A stretch of DNA of 49,542 bases from Gnetum montanum (GCA_015680685.1 MNCI01034292.1:23680-73221), one strand, 5' to 3'. Positions 30,830 to 42,310 are shown, counted from the first letter of the stretch. Notes: generated by a model from the sequence alone, not told the origin. Program-made: numbers and translations.

Positions 30830-33264
30830 TCTTGTTATGAGAGCTTGTCTGGGCTTCTGGTTCTGAAGAAAGTTCTTCTCTTTTTACAGTTGTCAGAACT
30901 AGCAGTGGGTTGAATGTTTATGGCTCTCGTAGCGTGGCATTGCTGTGGTTGAGTAGGGAGTTCCCCTTACATTGTTAGAGTAAGAGATGTTATGGGAACT
31001 ACCAATGGAAGAGGTGTGGATGGATTTGGAGGATGCTAAGTATGTGGGGTGCCTCCTAGAGGAGGAGTCCTACTAAAGTACTCCCAAACTTGGTAGTAAC
31101 GTTGGGGAGTTGTGTGACCCATAGAGTCACTTGGAGAAATCAGTTGCTGCACATAATAGCCATAAGGATCAGGTTTCCGGTAAAGGGATTGTTGTTTCAA
31201 CGATGGCATCCCCCATGACTATGGGTATTGCCACAGCTGATGTTGTCTGATGGGTTTTTGTGGAGTTCCACTTGGATAGTACGTTAATAGTTGGTGGAAT
31301 TGCCTTGGGTTACCTTAAGGATAAGGTAACCTTTGGGGTGTCTGCTATTGGTTGAGTCTTGGGTTAAGTGCATACACCCCAAACTCATGTAGATGTGAGA
31401 TGATTGGACAACATCCCTTAGGATGGTCATCGTGGTAGATCTCACATCTACCATCATCGTCTGTGTCTAAATCCACAACCTCATCAGAGATAGTAATTTT
31501 CCCCTTACCCTTGTCATGTGCAGGGCCTGAATCTCTCCGCATTGTCTTACCTTTGTGTCTACTTCGTTCTTCCTTAGACTCCTCTACAATTTTCAAGACA
31601 GTTTCAAGTCTGGAGTCTAAGGAATCCCACAGTTGATCAACCTTAGCTGATACTTCAGTTATTAGCTTTTGAAATAGCAAGGTTTTTCTGTTCACCAACT
31701 CTTTGAGTGGTGACTCATCCTCTTCATCACAAAATTTCACTCCCTTCTTTCGAAGAGAGGGGTCACGGTTGTATTCTTCCACACTTTCTCTTTTTCATAG
31801 CTCCCCTTCTTCTTTTGCTACTTGTTCCAACAAGCAATATATCTCATGGGATCTAAGTTCTAATAGTCTCCCTTGGGCATAAGTCCCAAGGGTTCTCCTA
31901 GTTTCATACCTTAGCCCATCTATGATATGGCAAAGTTGATCCCTCTGTGCATAACCATGGCCTGGGCAATAATGTAACAATGTGTAGTAGCAGCCCATGG
32001 TAGCATCCAGGGGTTAATGAATACCTTGCTTCCATCCTTGGATCTGCTTACCCAAATTAGACACTCTGGAGTACATTTGATATTTATCGTTGAAGAGTTC
32101 TAACATTGTACCCCACCTCCTGATGGTTTTTGGTTCCAAGGACTGATACCAACTCTTTTCTTCCTTGATGAGTGTCCTGGGAAACAACTTAAGTTTTTGC
32201 CACTCCTTTTCTATGTTTTGCAAGGCACAGGCATCGTGGAATGCCTGTAAATGATGTTGCATATTAGTGTTGTATCCCCCCTCAAAGCATGGGATATTGT
32301 TCATGTCTAAACGCTTAATCCGACTATCTTTTAAATGCCTTGTTGGGATTCTTACTGCCTCCATTATATCGATCATACTTTGGGTTGCAATTATGGGCTC
32401 ATCATGATCATCTCTTTCATGATGCCTATGATGTCTCCGTTGTTCCCTACTTTCCCTTCGTTCATTCCCTTGTCCTCTCTCTTGACTCTCTCGTCGAGGT
32501 CTTTCATTTTTCTTACTTTTCTCTTCTCCATTATGCTCTTGATGGTTGCACCCTAATGTGCAAGGAGAGGGTGAGTGATGTGATGAATGCGAAAAAGAAG
32601 GAGAACCATCGCCATGACGATGTTTCTTACCTTCTCTTCTGTGGCTTCGACCTTGATCGTAGAAACGATCTAAGTGCCCGTCCTTGTCTTATTTTTTTGT
32701 TTCTTTAGTGAATAGTTGGTGTTCATGGGAATCAGAACCAGGGTTATGTATCATGGAGTGTAGGTTCTGATACCCCACCTCCTCACTTTCGTTAGGAGTG
32801 GGAACATCCTTTGATAGAGAACTTGTTATAAGTGGTTCACCATCTCCAATTTCACTTAGGATGTGCAGGACCTCCTTGCCCTTTAACAGTCTATGTTCGC
32901 TCTCCTACCTTGACTCCCTCATATGTTGTAAAGCTGTGGGATGGTAATTCCTCATATCAAAATTTTCTGCAACGTATTCAGCATAGATCTGAGTCATGCC
33001 GATCTGTGCCAAAGCACAGAGGAGCATGTTGGGGACTGCACAATCTAGAGGTAACACAATGTTACCTTGCGAATCTCTCCAGCGCATCTATTCATCTTGA
33101 TGGAAGATAAAAGTAAATTTGGAAATATACGCATCGGGATGAGTATATTCCACCCTATATTGCTGAGGAACTGGCAGATTTAGGTTATGTGTTTTTGATT
33201 GCCGACTATTCTTTGTACTATCCCTAGGTGGTGAGTTGCTCTTATGAGAAGAAGAAGAAGACAT
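30830..33264 (-). pseudogene. Element B gag
   Basis: The start at 33264 (MSSSSSHKSNSPPR) is about 125 bases after the primer site. In order it has an N-terminal segment with GNIVLPLD and a Ser/His/Arg-rich region. Then come a highly charged stretch (NERPRRESQERGQGNERR, about 32500), the gag core (KLKLFPRTLIKEEKSWYQSL at about 32190, then FNDKYQMYSRV) and CHIIDGLRYETRRTLG. A knuckle-like CEIYHDDHPKGCC lies near 31440, and a Gln/Pro/Tyr-rich tail leads into the protease. Only a handful of stops and frameshifts interrupt it. The knuckle's second Cys is Tyr, as in A. Confidence 0.78.
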
Positions 33265-33389
33265 GATGTCTTATAAATGTGTTCTTTAACCATTATATAA
33301 TTTTTTTTCATTTGATTAACCCTAAGGTTTGTTTAAGCTCCCAACGATGTGAGTAATATCCTATGTTCTACTTAGCGCACAAACACTTA

Positions 33390-33408
33390 GTCCCTGGCAA
33401 CGGTGCCA
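33390..33408 (-). other. Primer-binding site, tRNA-Asp type (element B)
   Basis: On the - strand TGGCACCGTTGCCAGGGAC lies one base after the LTR end. Two G-to-A differences separate it from the tRNA-Asp complement. Confidence 0.88.
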
Positions 33409-33409
33409 A

Positions 33410-34211
33410 TGATGAGTGGTGAGATACCCCTACACTCAACCATACAAATATGAGTGTAACACACGTGATCCAGTCAAACTCCATAGAGTAAGTTCCTACA
33501 TGCCTCATGGAACACTTAAGGTTAACTATTCATTGTCTTCCCAGACTTACTTGTATTTTTCACGGTGTATGGTTAAGTAAGTCCGACGTATATGATTTTT
33601 ATATCTTTTTATGTTTTATCTCATATGCTATTGAGATGAAAGGTTGAGATACTAATTCACTAGATCTAACTAATGAACTAAGTCTAAATTAACCTAGCTT
33701 CAGCATCCATTCCCACTTACTGTACACACCCTGAACCGATGCAACCATGGCTACCAAATGCTAATCGTTGTTGGGATCACCACGCGTAACGTATGTGCTC
33801 GAAGCAGTCACACTGAGGCACTTAACTAGTAGAGAAGGGTTGAGAAAGACTTAATTCCTAATAAATCATTTAAATAATAGATAATAAATAATAGTAAATA
33901 AAATCCTAATTAGCCTATTCCATGCACTGCAAGATTTATCCAGGAAGTTCGTCTTTATTGTCGTACACAAACTTGTGTTCAGGTACAATGTTTGCTCGAA
34001 TAAAGATCCGTTCACTTTAGGACTCCTACTACGGGCACATGGAAAATATTCTATCTCTAGAGTGATCAAACTTCCAGAGTTTCCCTATGGCCTAGGCCTA
34101 GATTATGAAATAAGGGAGAGCCACCTCTTATTTATAGATATGACAGTGCACCGCGATATTGCGTACACGATATCGTAGGGGAGGACGCGATATCGCAAGG
34201 GATGCAGCATG
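33410..34211 (-). repeat. Element B 5' LTR (outer U3 truncated)
   Basis: It matches 27156-27996 up to GATATCGCAAGGGATGCAGC near 34205, and the outer 70 or so bases of U3 are gone. TATAAATA lies at 34136-34129. Confidence 0.82.
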
Positions 34212-34560
34212 AAAAATTACAAAGGTAGTGGTAAATAGAATTAGAGAATTTTTTAAGCTTCCTACAACACTAGATCTATACGTTATTACCATGGTAGACA
34301 TTAAAATTTCTACAAGAAAAAGATCCAAGGGAATGATCATAGCATAGCATGAGGAAGTGCTAGAAAAACTAGTTGAAATTGAGCTAATGATATCATATGC
34401 TTTTGACATCTAATATAATTTTACTACTACCAAAATTGCATTAACCAAGATAAGGAACAAGCTCTAATTCTTGAAGCATAACTTCAAGAGGTTACAAATC
34501 TAAATTCATAATTGGTAGATGAAGTTTCATCATTGAGAGAAGCATGTTTGATTTTGTCAT
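34212..34560 (+). other. Unassigned fragment between two truncated LTRs, coding-like
   Basis: It lies between the cut end of B's 5' LTR and the cut end of F's 3' LTR and matches neither. On the + strand two open stretches (FFKLPTTLDLYVITMVDIKI, then a Leu/Glu-rich heptad-like stretch containing EVTNLNS and LVDEVSSLRE) look like old coding sequence with stops. I cannot assign it. Confidence 0.35.
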
Positions 34561-34993
34561 CTCTAAAAAGACATCTATCTTTCTAAGGAGACAAATTTTG
34601 TTAAAGCCATTCTCTTGGGAGAGACATCTACTATTTTTGGTAGACATCTTCTATGGACTGGAGACATCTACACTTTAGGAAAGACATCTCTAGAAAAACA
34701 TCTATCTTTTTGGGTAGACTTCTATCCTAAAGGTGCCAAAAATAAAAATGCTTATTTTGATGCCAAGAGCCTTTCATTGGCTCCCAAAAAATCCCCATAG
34801 ACCCTGGAACCTCATAAACTCGTCGAAATAAGTCAAAAACACCTCCAAACATGCCAAGCCATCTAAGAATCTTAATTCAACACAAAAACACATATAAAAA
34901 CTGGACACATGCATCTAGGTCTTCTCCAAGCATGAAACTTGCAAAAAACACTTGTAGGACAAGCATAAGGGAATCAAAAGAGGTGTTCCTACA
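34561..34993 (-). repeat. Element F 3' LTR (partial)
   Basis: On the - strand it starts TGTAGGAACACCTC and matches 47720-48160, including the AGACATCT array and CCAAAAATAAAAAT. It is cut at about 34561, losing R and U5. Confidence 0.75.
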
Positions 34994-35012
34994 CTAGCTC
35001 TCCCACCCTTCA
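34994..35012 (-). other. Polypurine tract of element F
   Basis: GAAGGGTGGGAGAGCTAG on the - strand directly precedes the LTR start. Confidence 0.6.
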
Positions 35013-35022
35013 AAACATGAAC

Positions 35023-35750
35023 TCATGCGAACAAGGGAGTAATGGTAGAAGTGATCCCCCTCTCAACAAGTTTTGTCTCATGGATCCATACAACATCATT
35101 AGTGGATTGATCCTTCAAATGGATCAAATATTCATGCCTCTTAACTCCCCAAGCGCTAGAATATTTCCTCCACTTGAGTACGATTTCCTTCTTCTCCATT
35201 GAGGGCTTCAATTGATCAATAGCCCACTTTAACTCATCAATGCTTCCTTATATGGTCTTCTCATCAACTAGTCCATGATAGTGCACAAGATCTAAAACAT
35301 TAAACACAAAAGACATACCAACATCATTCAATAAATTAATCTTAAAATAATTATCATTAATTTTAGCCTTGATTTTGAAAGGCCTAATCTTTTTAGATTT
35401 CAATTTTTATAAGTTAAGACCTTTCAATTTCTTCTTCTTAAAGTGCACCCAAACCAAGTCACTAATAGCAAAATTAGGGCCTCTACTTATCCTCATTTTT
35501 CTTAAGGACTCTCTTTTTAGCCTTCTTCCCAAGACTTGATTTTACTTGTGCATGGAGATTCCTCATCTCTTGTACAAAATCAGCACTAAGTTAAGCTTCC
35601 CCATCAAAGCTCTTCAAAGTGTCCACCATCTTTGGACAAAACCCATAATTCACCTCAAATGGTCTTTTGGCAATTAAAACATGAAAAGCTTTATCGTATG
35701 AAAACTCAACATATTTCCATCTTGGTGTTGGAAAGTTTCTTAATCATTCT
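35023..35750 (-). pseudogene. Element F integrase C-terminal region and chromodomain
   Basis: From about 35740 the - strand reads WKYVEFSYDKAFHV, RPFEVNYGFCPK, then FAISDLVWVHFKKKKLKGLN, KIRPFKIKAKINDNYFKINL and FNVLDLVHY. These are the classic C-terminal integrase blocks of Gypsy elements (family pattern VEFAYN...PFEVVYG; GPF.I..KI..NAY.V.LP). The last 62-residue frame (35211-35023) contains EYLIHLKDQSTNDVVWIHET, which matches a chromodomain (YLIRWKG....TWE). Chromodomains steer integration towards marked chromatin. Frames shift repeatedly, and the catalytic DDE core upstream is missing. Confidence 0.75.
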
Positions 35751-35789
35751 TCCTTCACCATCAAAATCACAATGTAGATTATCTTCACA

Positions 35790-37027
35790 CTATTCATTAT
35801 TATTAGTTTGACTCTTACCAACAATGGCATCAAAAGTTATATTGCTTTCATCATGCACAACATAACTCAAAACATCATCATAATCAACACAATGGTCATG
35901 ATGTTGATCATAACAATGAACCAAACCACTACAAAGATAAAGTAGAAAACTAGAATCCAACACACTAGGTTTCACATAAGAGACATTACTACAATTTGCA
36001 AAAAAAATCTTACAATCACTTACCTTTTCATGGCTTCTCTTATCCATATTTGATTCAATTGGATCTTCAACATGTGGCTATCCAATCTCATCAAAGTTTC
36101 TAGCTTTAAGATTCCACATAGTTATCTCTAATTCCAATGGTTTCTCCTATTTTAAGGAATCACCAATAGCTTCTACAGCCCATTTTGGAGGTACCAACTC
36201 AAAAGGTAAATCCTCCCCCAAGTCTTGAACATCAGATTCATCCAAAAAATCATTCTTCCACATACCTTGGGTAAAAGACTCTCCTCAACTTGGCAAAGAA
36301 TCTTCCTTTTCCTTACTGCAAGGTATAGAAAAATTACATAAAGAATGAGTATCATATCCTCTAGTGATGCTTTTGATCCTTTGTGAAGAAGTCCCTTCAC
36401 TCTTGCCACTCCTTTGGCCTTGATTTTTCACCTCCCATAACTTATGAGGTAAGAACTCTTCTTGATTAGCAGCATACACCATCTTAAGCTATGAAAAATT
36501 CTTGGTCTCTTTGATGAAGCTCTTGATTCCTTTTTCTAAAACTTTTGAGTATTTAGTACTTCCTTTCTCAATAAGAGATGATTGAGAAATTATTTTTTCA
36601 TTAATCTCCACTTCACCAAACCTTTCATCTTCCTTCTTGAACACCTTTGGAAATTTCTCCTCTAAGCATAGTACACCTATAGGAAGTTCAACCTCCACAT
36701 CATCATAGTTAATAGAAACTATTATCATAACAAGAAAATCAAAACCAGTTTCATCATGTTCCTTAATATATCCCATCTCTTCTATAAGGATTATAGAAGA
36801 ATTAAGTGAGCTTTGCTACCTCACTTGTTTAGCTATCATAGGAATCAAATCATGGATTCCATCAAGTCTAACAACACTCCACACATTTCTTACTCCATCA
36901 AACTCAGTACCATTGTCAAAATTCCAAGGTCTACCAAGAATTACATTAGCACAATCTATTCAAATCGCATCACATCTCACAAGATCATGAAAAATTTCAA
37001 TTTTAAATTTTAAAGTACATTTTTCCC
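35790..37027 (-). pseudogene. Element F coding stretch after protease, unidentified
   Basis: Several linked open stretches on the - strand (36776-36489, 36482-36285, 36409-36173, 36047-35790) follow the protease. They include a short acidic helix LCLEEKFPKVFKKEDERFGE. Later sequence is rich in His, Asp, Tyr and Ser (YDQHHDHCVDYDDVLSY) and matches no domain I know. In autonomous chromoviruses this place is taken by reverse transcriptase and RNase H, and I see no YxDD or equivalent motif. It may be a replacement or linker in a non-autonomous family, not just decay, since much of it stays open. Confidence 0.5.
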
Positions 37028-37426
37028 TCACCTCTTGGGAAAAATCTTTAGATACCAATGCATCTTATAGGATCTTGGATGAGGATTAGTTACCAAACCC
37101 AATCTAGTAACTACCTTAGAAGAAATAACATTTTCTTGGGCTCCCCCATCAATCAAAAGATGAATCCATTTCCCACTAAGAAAACAACTAGTCCTAATCT
37201 GAAAAAACAATTTCTAATCAGGATGATCTCCTCTATTCACATTCCCCATAAATGCATAAGAACTTAATTTAGAAACATCCTTAATTTTTGGAGCATTAGG
37301 ATTACCTCTCTAAAGAACTTGCCTTGATGTCTCCTCCACCTCCATGGTTTGCACATCTTTACCCTTGGCTACCTTGTGAAGTGGACATTCCTATTTCTTA
37401 TGTCCTTATACTTCACACTTGAAGTA
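37028..37426 (-). pseudogene. Element F zinc knuckle and retropepsin-like protease
   Basis: Near 37425-37370 the frame reads YFKCEV-x-GHKK-x-ECPLHK, a CCHC knuckle with the first Cys changed to Tyr. At 37210-37028 lies WIHLLIDGGAQENVISSKVV followed by RLGL and SYKMHWYLK. In chromoviruses this active-site strand often reads D-G-G-(S/A)-x-x-N, followed by P-Y-K-L-x-W-L. Just before it, NRGDHPD* and a conserved-looking CFLSGKW are visible. A few stops break the frame. Confidence 0.65.
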
Positions 37427-38459
37427 CTAAAATTTTAATGAGCTACTACCTTGACCCTTGCCTCCCTTGCTTAGGTCCTTCCTGGTTTTATCCTTCTCAT
37501 CACCTCCTTCAGCCTTCTTAACTTGGCTATCCTCATCTTCAGATTTGGATTTGGATCCCTTATCAAATCTAGATCTCTTCTCCTTACCCATAGAATTTTG
37601 TTTGCTTCTATTTCTAAATCCACCTAATACCTTCTTAGGTTTAAGTGCCAAATCATAAACCTCATTAAGTGCTTGTGGCTCATAATCCTAAAAAGATTGA
37701 AGTTTGCTCATACTCCTCCTAGTTTAGCTTAGCTTGATGGAATAGATTACAAAATTTGATGTAAAATTCTTTGACATCCTTGTCACATTGCCTTAGAAAT
37801 TTCAACTTCATAATGGTTTCTTTTCTTTGATAAGATTGTTCAAATTTCATTTTCAACTTGTATTTCATTAGATCCCAATCTCTAATAGGTTGACCATTTT
37901 GTCTTTCATAATCTTGGTATTCCTTTTCGCACCATGTAGAAGCCATACCTTCTAATATAGATTCAATAATAGGTACCCTCAAGTTATTTGGTACCTCTTC
38001 CAATAAAAAATGCTTCTCAAGTGCCTTTAGCCAACTTGCAAAAGCATTGGTGCCATCTACACCATTGAAAGTCTTCAACTCTACATATGAAAGTCTTGAA
38101 GCATATTTGAACACTCTATTAAGCCTTGCCTCATTTTCATTGTCAAGCTTTCTTGAAGAAGTATTGAGCACCATTGGAGCCCTTAGAGTTATTATTTGAG
38201 GAATAGGATTCCATTCCATTAGAATCCTTAACTAGATTAATCTTCCTCTTCATCTACTCCATCTCCACTTGGCTATGAGACTTCTTCATCTAAATGTACA
38301 TGCTCTTCATCTCCATGTGTTTGGATATGGCTAGGACAAGCTTGTCTATCCACCTTCATGCAAATTTCATCCAATTGAGCAACCATCATCTGCAAGGTTT
38401 ACTTCATGCTCTTCATGTCATGATTCAAAGCTTGCACCTATTTCTTTTTGGATGTCATT
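37427..38459 (-). pseudogene. Element F gag
   Basis: The likely start is at 38459 (MTSKKK), 45 bases after the primer site. A decayed N-terminus with a helical segment MVAQLDEICMKVDRQ and an acidic stretch follow. The longest frame (38219-37719, 166 residues) holds the gag core: VELKTFNGVDGTNAFASWLK, LEGMASTWCEKEYQ, WDLMKYKLKMKFEQSYQRKE and KFLRQCDKDVKEFYIKFCNL. These blocks (F.G..D...WL, A..WW, W..m...l...F.P, LRQG..SV.EY...F) are diagnostic of Ty3/Gypsy gag. A Lys/Ser/Asp-rich basic tail follows (37651-37427). Interrupted by stops. Confidence 0.78.
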
Positions 38460-38503
38460 TGAAATTGACAAAATCCTCAACCAAAATACAAGAAACAATA
38501 AAA

Positions 38504-38519
38504 CTAAGCTCTGATACCA
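38504..38519 (-). other. Primer-binding site, initiator tRNA-Met (element F)
   Basis: TGGTATCAGAGCTTAG on the - strand. The first 12 bases are the standard complement to plant initiator tRNA-Met used by many Gypsy and Copia elements. Confidence 0.9.
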
Positions 38520-38520
38520 A

Positions 38521-38584
38521 TAATTCTAAAGTAGGTTTAGTCCACAATTAAATCACCTTCAACGCACTAAATCTACATATTATG
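38521..38584 (-). repeat. Element F 5' LTR, U5 end (left of element C)
   Basis: This is the short remainder of the F LTR between the primer site and the TTATG duplication (38580-38584) of element C. The rest of the LTR is at 47184-48160. Confidence 0.65.
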
Positions 38585-39229
38585 TGATGAGTAGCGAGGT
38601 ACCCCTACACTCAACCATACAAATACAAGCATGTATACATGATCTAGTTGAACTCTGCAAATGGACTAGTTGTGGCACCTAGATGGTTATACATTGATCG
38701 CAATTCGCTATCTTCCCACTTGGACTAGTATTTGCTTTGTCACATATGGTTTAGTCTAGAGTGAGGTGTATGATGTGATCCCTATTACTATGCTACTCCT
38801 AAGGACAATAAGAGATAACTTAATTAAACTAATTGGCAATAGGAAATAAGATCTAAGCTAGCCTAAGTGCGATAAGCATCCATCCCTAATCAACCATACA
38901 CATCCTGGACTTCATGTACTACTTCTAGGATTACCAAGTGCACATTACTCGAAGCACTATTCGATATGCTACTGGGTTACCACATAGTTACACTTAAATT
39001 TTTGTAATTAAGGCGTAGTCATTTTGCATTAACAATAGAAATATTAAATGATGATAAAAGAAATATTAACTAAGAAAATAGTAATAAATAATCAACAATT
39101 AAAAGCTAAGTGAATGCTACAATGATGGAGTAATCTCGATCTTTATTGCCAATCGTGTGCGTGTCCAAGTACGTCACACTTGAACAAAGGTTTCATACAA
39201 TTACAAGCATCACACTGTGGGAATGCACT
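38585..39229 (-). repeat. Element C 3' LTR (U3 and promoter deleted)
   Basis: It matches 46287 to about 46935 and then breaks at GAATGCACTT, joining ORF2 coding sequence. U3, TATA and the purine tract are missing. The outer end TGATGAGTAG abuts the TTATG duplication. Confidence 0.82.
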
Positions 39230-39235
39230 TTTTTA

Positions 39236-41728
39236 CTATATCTTTTTTACTTTGGTAGCTAGCCTTTACCACCTCCAATTTAGAGTTTGCAACCACTAAT
39301 CTCTACAATTTTTTCTTATGTTCAGCAAACTTAGCTTCATATCTTGCATAAGTGCTGCTACCTGCTTCTTGAGCTCATTCTTCAAGCATCCTACCATCAA
39401 CATGGCTAAGTTGGAATATCGTAGATGTGTCAACTCCATGTATTCTTTGAGATCTTGAATCTACAAGTCTTGGCTTTTTAAGTTCATCTAATGGACAAGG
39501 GCATAAATATCTAGAATGGCCCATCGATTAGTGTTTTGAACACTAAGGGAGTTGATATATGCATTGGTCATTTAGGGTTCCTTCTCAATGATTTCCTTGT
39601 ACATGCCCATGTGGTCACAAAAGTGATCCTTTAATCTTTCATGCTTCTTAGCCTCATTTTGCCATGTGCTTATTCTAATAGCTATCTTCTGTGGGATGGT
39701 GCATACCTCCTCTATTAAGAGGGTTCTATTTTCTCTAGCTAAGTGACTTACATCTTAGTTGACTCTTATTAATTCTTCTCTCATTTGTTGAAGGCATTTC
39801 TTGAGAACATTTTTCTATTTTTCAATGGTAGTCAACCAAAGGTTCTTAGTAGCAAGTTTTTTATTCTCCTCTTATAAGGCATTAAGGGCTTTGGCATGGG
39901 CATAAGCTTTTGCTTTTGGTGTTGACGCATCCCAATCGGCCTTCTCTTTTTCCATTGCCACCCTTTTATTATCCATTAATAATTCATTTAGGTGCTTTAT
40001 TCTAAAGGATTCTAACTGATTGACTACAACAAATTGGGACAGATCCTGTCGTTTAGTTTGTAGAACAAAAAACTTTTCTTGGAGTCTCTGCAACTCAACT
40101 TTTCCATGTTCAACCCTAACCTTAGCCATGATAAGCTTCCCTTTAGTGGTGATGAGGTTTGATTGTACTATAGTGACATTATTAGGAATGTCAAACAGAA
40201 AAGTCATTACTTGCCTTGTCTACAATAAATGATCAAGAACATCCTCATGCACAGCGGGAGTCATCGAGGGACCAGTTAGGAATTAAGCATCTCTTGGTGC
40301 AATTAGATCTACTGGTGGCACAATAGGAATGTTAAAAGATTCTTTAATGTGGTATGTGATCACATCTGCTGCTCTAGCTACATCCTGGTTTTGCATGACC
40401 ACCATTGTGACACCTTCACTAATTTCTAATTGCACTTGAAATGATGCAATAGTTTCAGAGATTTGTTGTGACTAGTGTGATTCCCCTCCTCTTGATCGAA
40501 TTGAGACTTCACCCCTTATAGGATCAATTGATATGGTTGGCCATATAACATCATTAATCACCTTGAAGAGATTGGTCTCATTTCTAGTCCCCCAATGGAC
40601 CATCTTAATAATGGCCCTGAGATGGCTCATTGATGGTCGGTAATCTTACAACGACAGTGGTAGTTTTTGGTATTGCTGGCATGTGGGCTACATGCTAGGC
40701 CCTACTTCTTGTTGTTGGCTAGGTCTTGCATTTGAAATTTTACTAGGCCTTGTTGTTGGAGGTGCAGTGGGCCCAACTGTATATTCTTATTCAAGCTCCA
40801 ACATCTCACCAACATCTTTTCTTGGTGTTGGTGGCTTGAGTAATTTAGCATATGAAGCATTCTATGCTTTTCTAAGGATGTCATTAGTGTACCCCAGAAT
40901 TCCAACATGTTGACATAGCTTTCTAATTAGACACGAAAAGGGTAGTGCTAACTTTCCTATCTTCTATTCTTCACGTTGCCTTAATATTTCTGTTAAATAT
41001 AGATGAGGCAAATTGGCATCAACCTTGCTAATCAAAATTGCACTTCCTATTGCTACATAAGTAGAAATTCTATTTAAACCCTTTGTTGGAAAAATATGAT
41101 AGGTGCTAATTTTAAAGTAAATCCTCTCTTTAAGGGTTAATTCTCCATGTCCTATCTTCTTTGCCATATGCCCTTTTTAACCATACTTTCCTTACATCTG
41201 CATCAGAGTGAGTGGATAAAACAGCAACTTTGGACCCTCTATTTGGAAGATTCAAAACTTCCTCAATGGCCTTTGTGAAGAAATCTATTGAAATTCCACC
41301 AATACAAATGGTGGTGTCCTCTTCATTATTGTGCCAAAATTGATATGTTTCACCTAGATACCACTCTCCACTCTCTAAGAGGATGGACCATAGTGGAGAT
41401 CTCTTAAGTATATTTTTGACTAGATCAAGGGGGAATTCTATAAAAGGCCCAAAATTAAGTTCCACAATCACAACAAAGGATGTGGACTTTTCCCAAATGG
41501 CTTGAACACATTCTGGGACAACATGAGGTTTTGTCCTTGTTCTGGTGCCCTGACCTCTCCACCTTCTGCTTGGCCAGATTGTGCAATGACAGGAGTTTCT
41601 TGATGGATGCTGAATGATTGTGCCTCCTACTCTACATGTTCTTCATGAGGTCCTTGGCTTCTACCTCCTCTCGAGTGTTTATGTGCACCTTGATAAGGTC
41701 TTTCCTGTTGTCCTCTTTTAGGGGCCAT
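39236..41728 (-). pseudogene. Element C ORF2 (putative plant transposon protein-like, coiled coil), C-terminus deleted
   Basis: The start at 41728 (MAPKRGQQERPYQG) matches A's ORF2 start. The conserved part at 41470-40925 includes ELNFGPFIEFPLDLVKN, SGEWYLGETYQFWHN, DFFTKAIEEVLNLPN, HSDADVRKVWLKRAYGKED, ISTYVAIGSAIL and LPHLYLTEILRQ. A Pro/Gln linker follows. The coiled-coil region (40210-39240) contains KGKLIMAKVRVEHGKVELQR and AKAYAHAKALNAL. The last part, present in A and E and ending GTT-stop, is lost to the deletion. Multiple stops and frameshifts. Presence in three elements argues that ORF2 is a family gene, not a captured accident. Confidence 0.72.
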
Positions 41729-42220
41729 TTGTAATCGTACAAGGACTAATTGTTAGTAAGGTTATTTAAAGAAATTTAAGTTTCTTATACTTTACTCATT
41801 ACCTTTAATAAATGTTTAATTCTTTGCTTAGTGTAATTCTAGAGCTAAATGTTTCAAGGAAGTTGCTCTAAAAGTTTAATGTCAGACCAAATCTATTTAG
41901 GTGACACATATGATAACTTAGATGACTTGGGTGAAGGGAGAAAATTAGTTTGGCATGAATTTTTGATAGTACTTAGCTCTATGATATCCTTCGGGAAATA
42001 GCAAATTTCAAAAAAAAAATTATGTGCAAGTTCTTAAATACCCCTCCCCCCATGACTAAGTTGAACACTTTTATTTTAATTAGGTTCAATTAGAAAAGAA
42101 ATGGGAGTGTCGAAGAGCGAAATATTGGAAGTTGAATTTAGACTCGTAAAGCTCTAAAAATCATGGAAGAAAATTTGAATTCCCCTCATGTCAATTGTTG
42201 AAAATGGCATGTGTAGTGCA
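41729..42220 (-). promoter_or_regulatory. Leader of C ORF2 with branch-point-like site
   Basis: CCTTACTAAC lies about 30 bases before the ATG and the base before ATG is within TTACAA. The homologous A site is TTGCAG, so the acceptor AG has probably mutated to AA here. Upstream it carries a CTTAGTCATGGGGGG purine block shared with A's leader. Confidence 0.5.
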
Positions 42221-42224
42221 TGGG

Positions 42225-42310
42225 GGTCCCCTATATATACTTTTTATGGATGCAATAGCACATACCTGATATTGCGTCAGACCTGATATTGAGTACCCAA
42301 TATCATGTCC
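42225..42310 (-). promoter_or_regulatory. Internal promoter-like segment ahead of C ORF2
   Basis: On the - strand a cluster of GATATTG/CAATATC motifs (42305-42265) is followed by GTATATATAGGGG (TATA at 42240-42232). This is the same arrangement as the LTR U3 of this family, but located inside the element about 500 bases upstream of ORF2. Confidence 0.5.

Larger units (their letters stand above)
27156..34211 (-). mobile_element. Element B: Athila-like Gypsy element without pol
   Basis: On the - strand the order is 5' LTR (34211-33410, U3 truncated), Asp primer site, gag-protease (33264-30112), a long spacer, a short terminal ORF (28362-28192), a purine tract and a 3' LTR (27996-27156). The gag-protease is the least decayed coding region in the window, so B may be among the younger insertions. 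No reverse transcriptase, RNase H or integrase is present, although 301 Ns at 29286-29586 hide part of the spacer. A target duplication cannot be tested because the 5' LTR has lost its outer end. Confidence 0.78.

Noticed and set aside
40683-40913. Small + strand membrane-like protein opposite C ORF2
   Set aside because: It is the complementary frame of a conserved Pro/Gln linker in ORF2 and has no support of its own.
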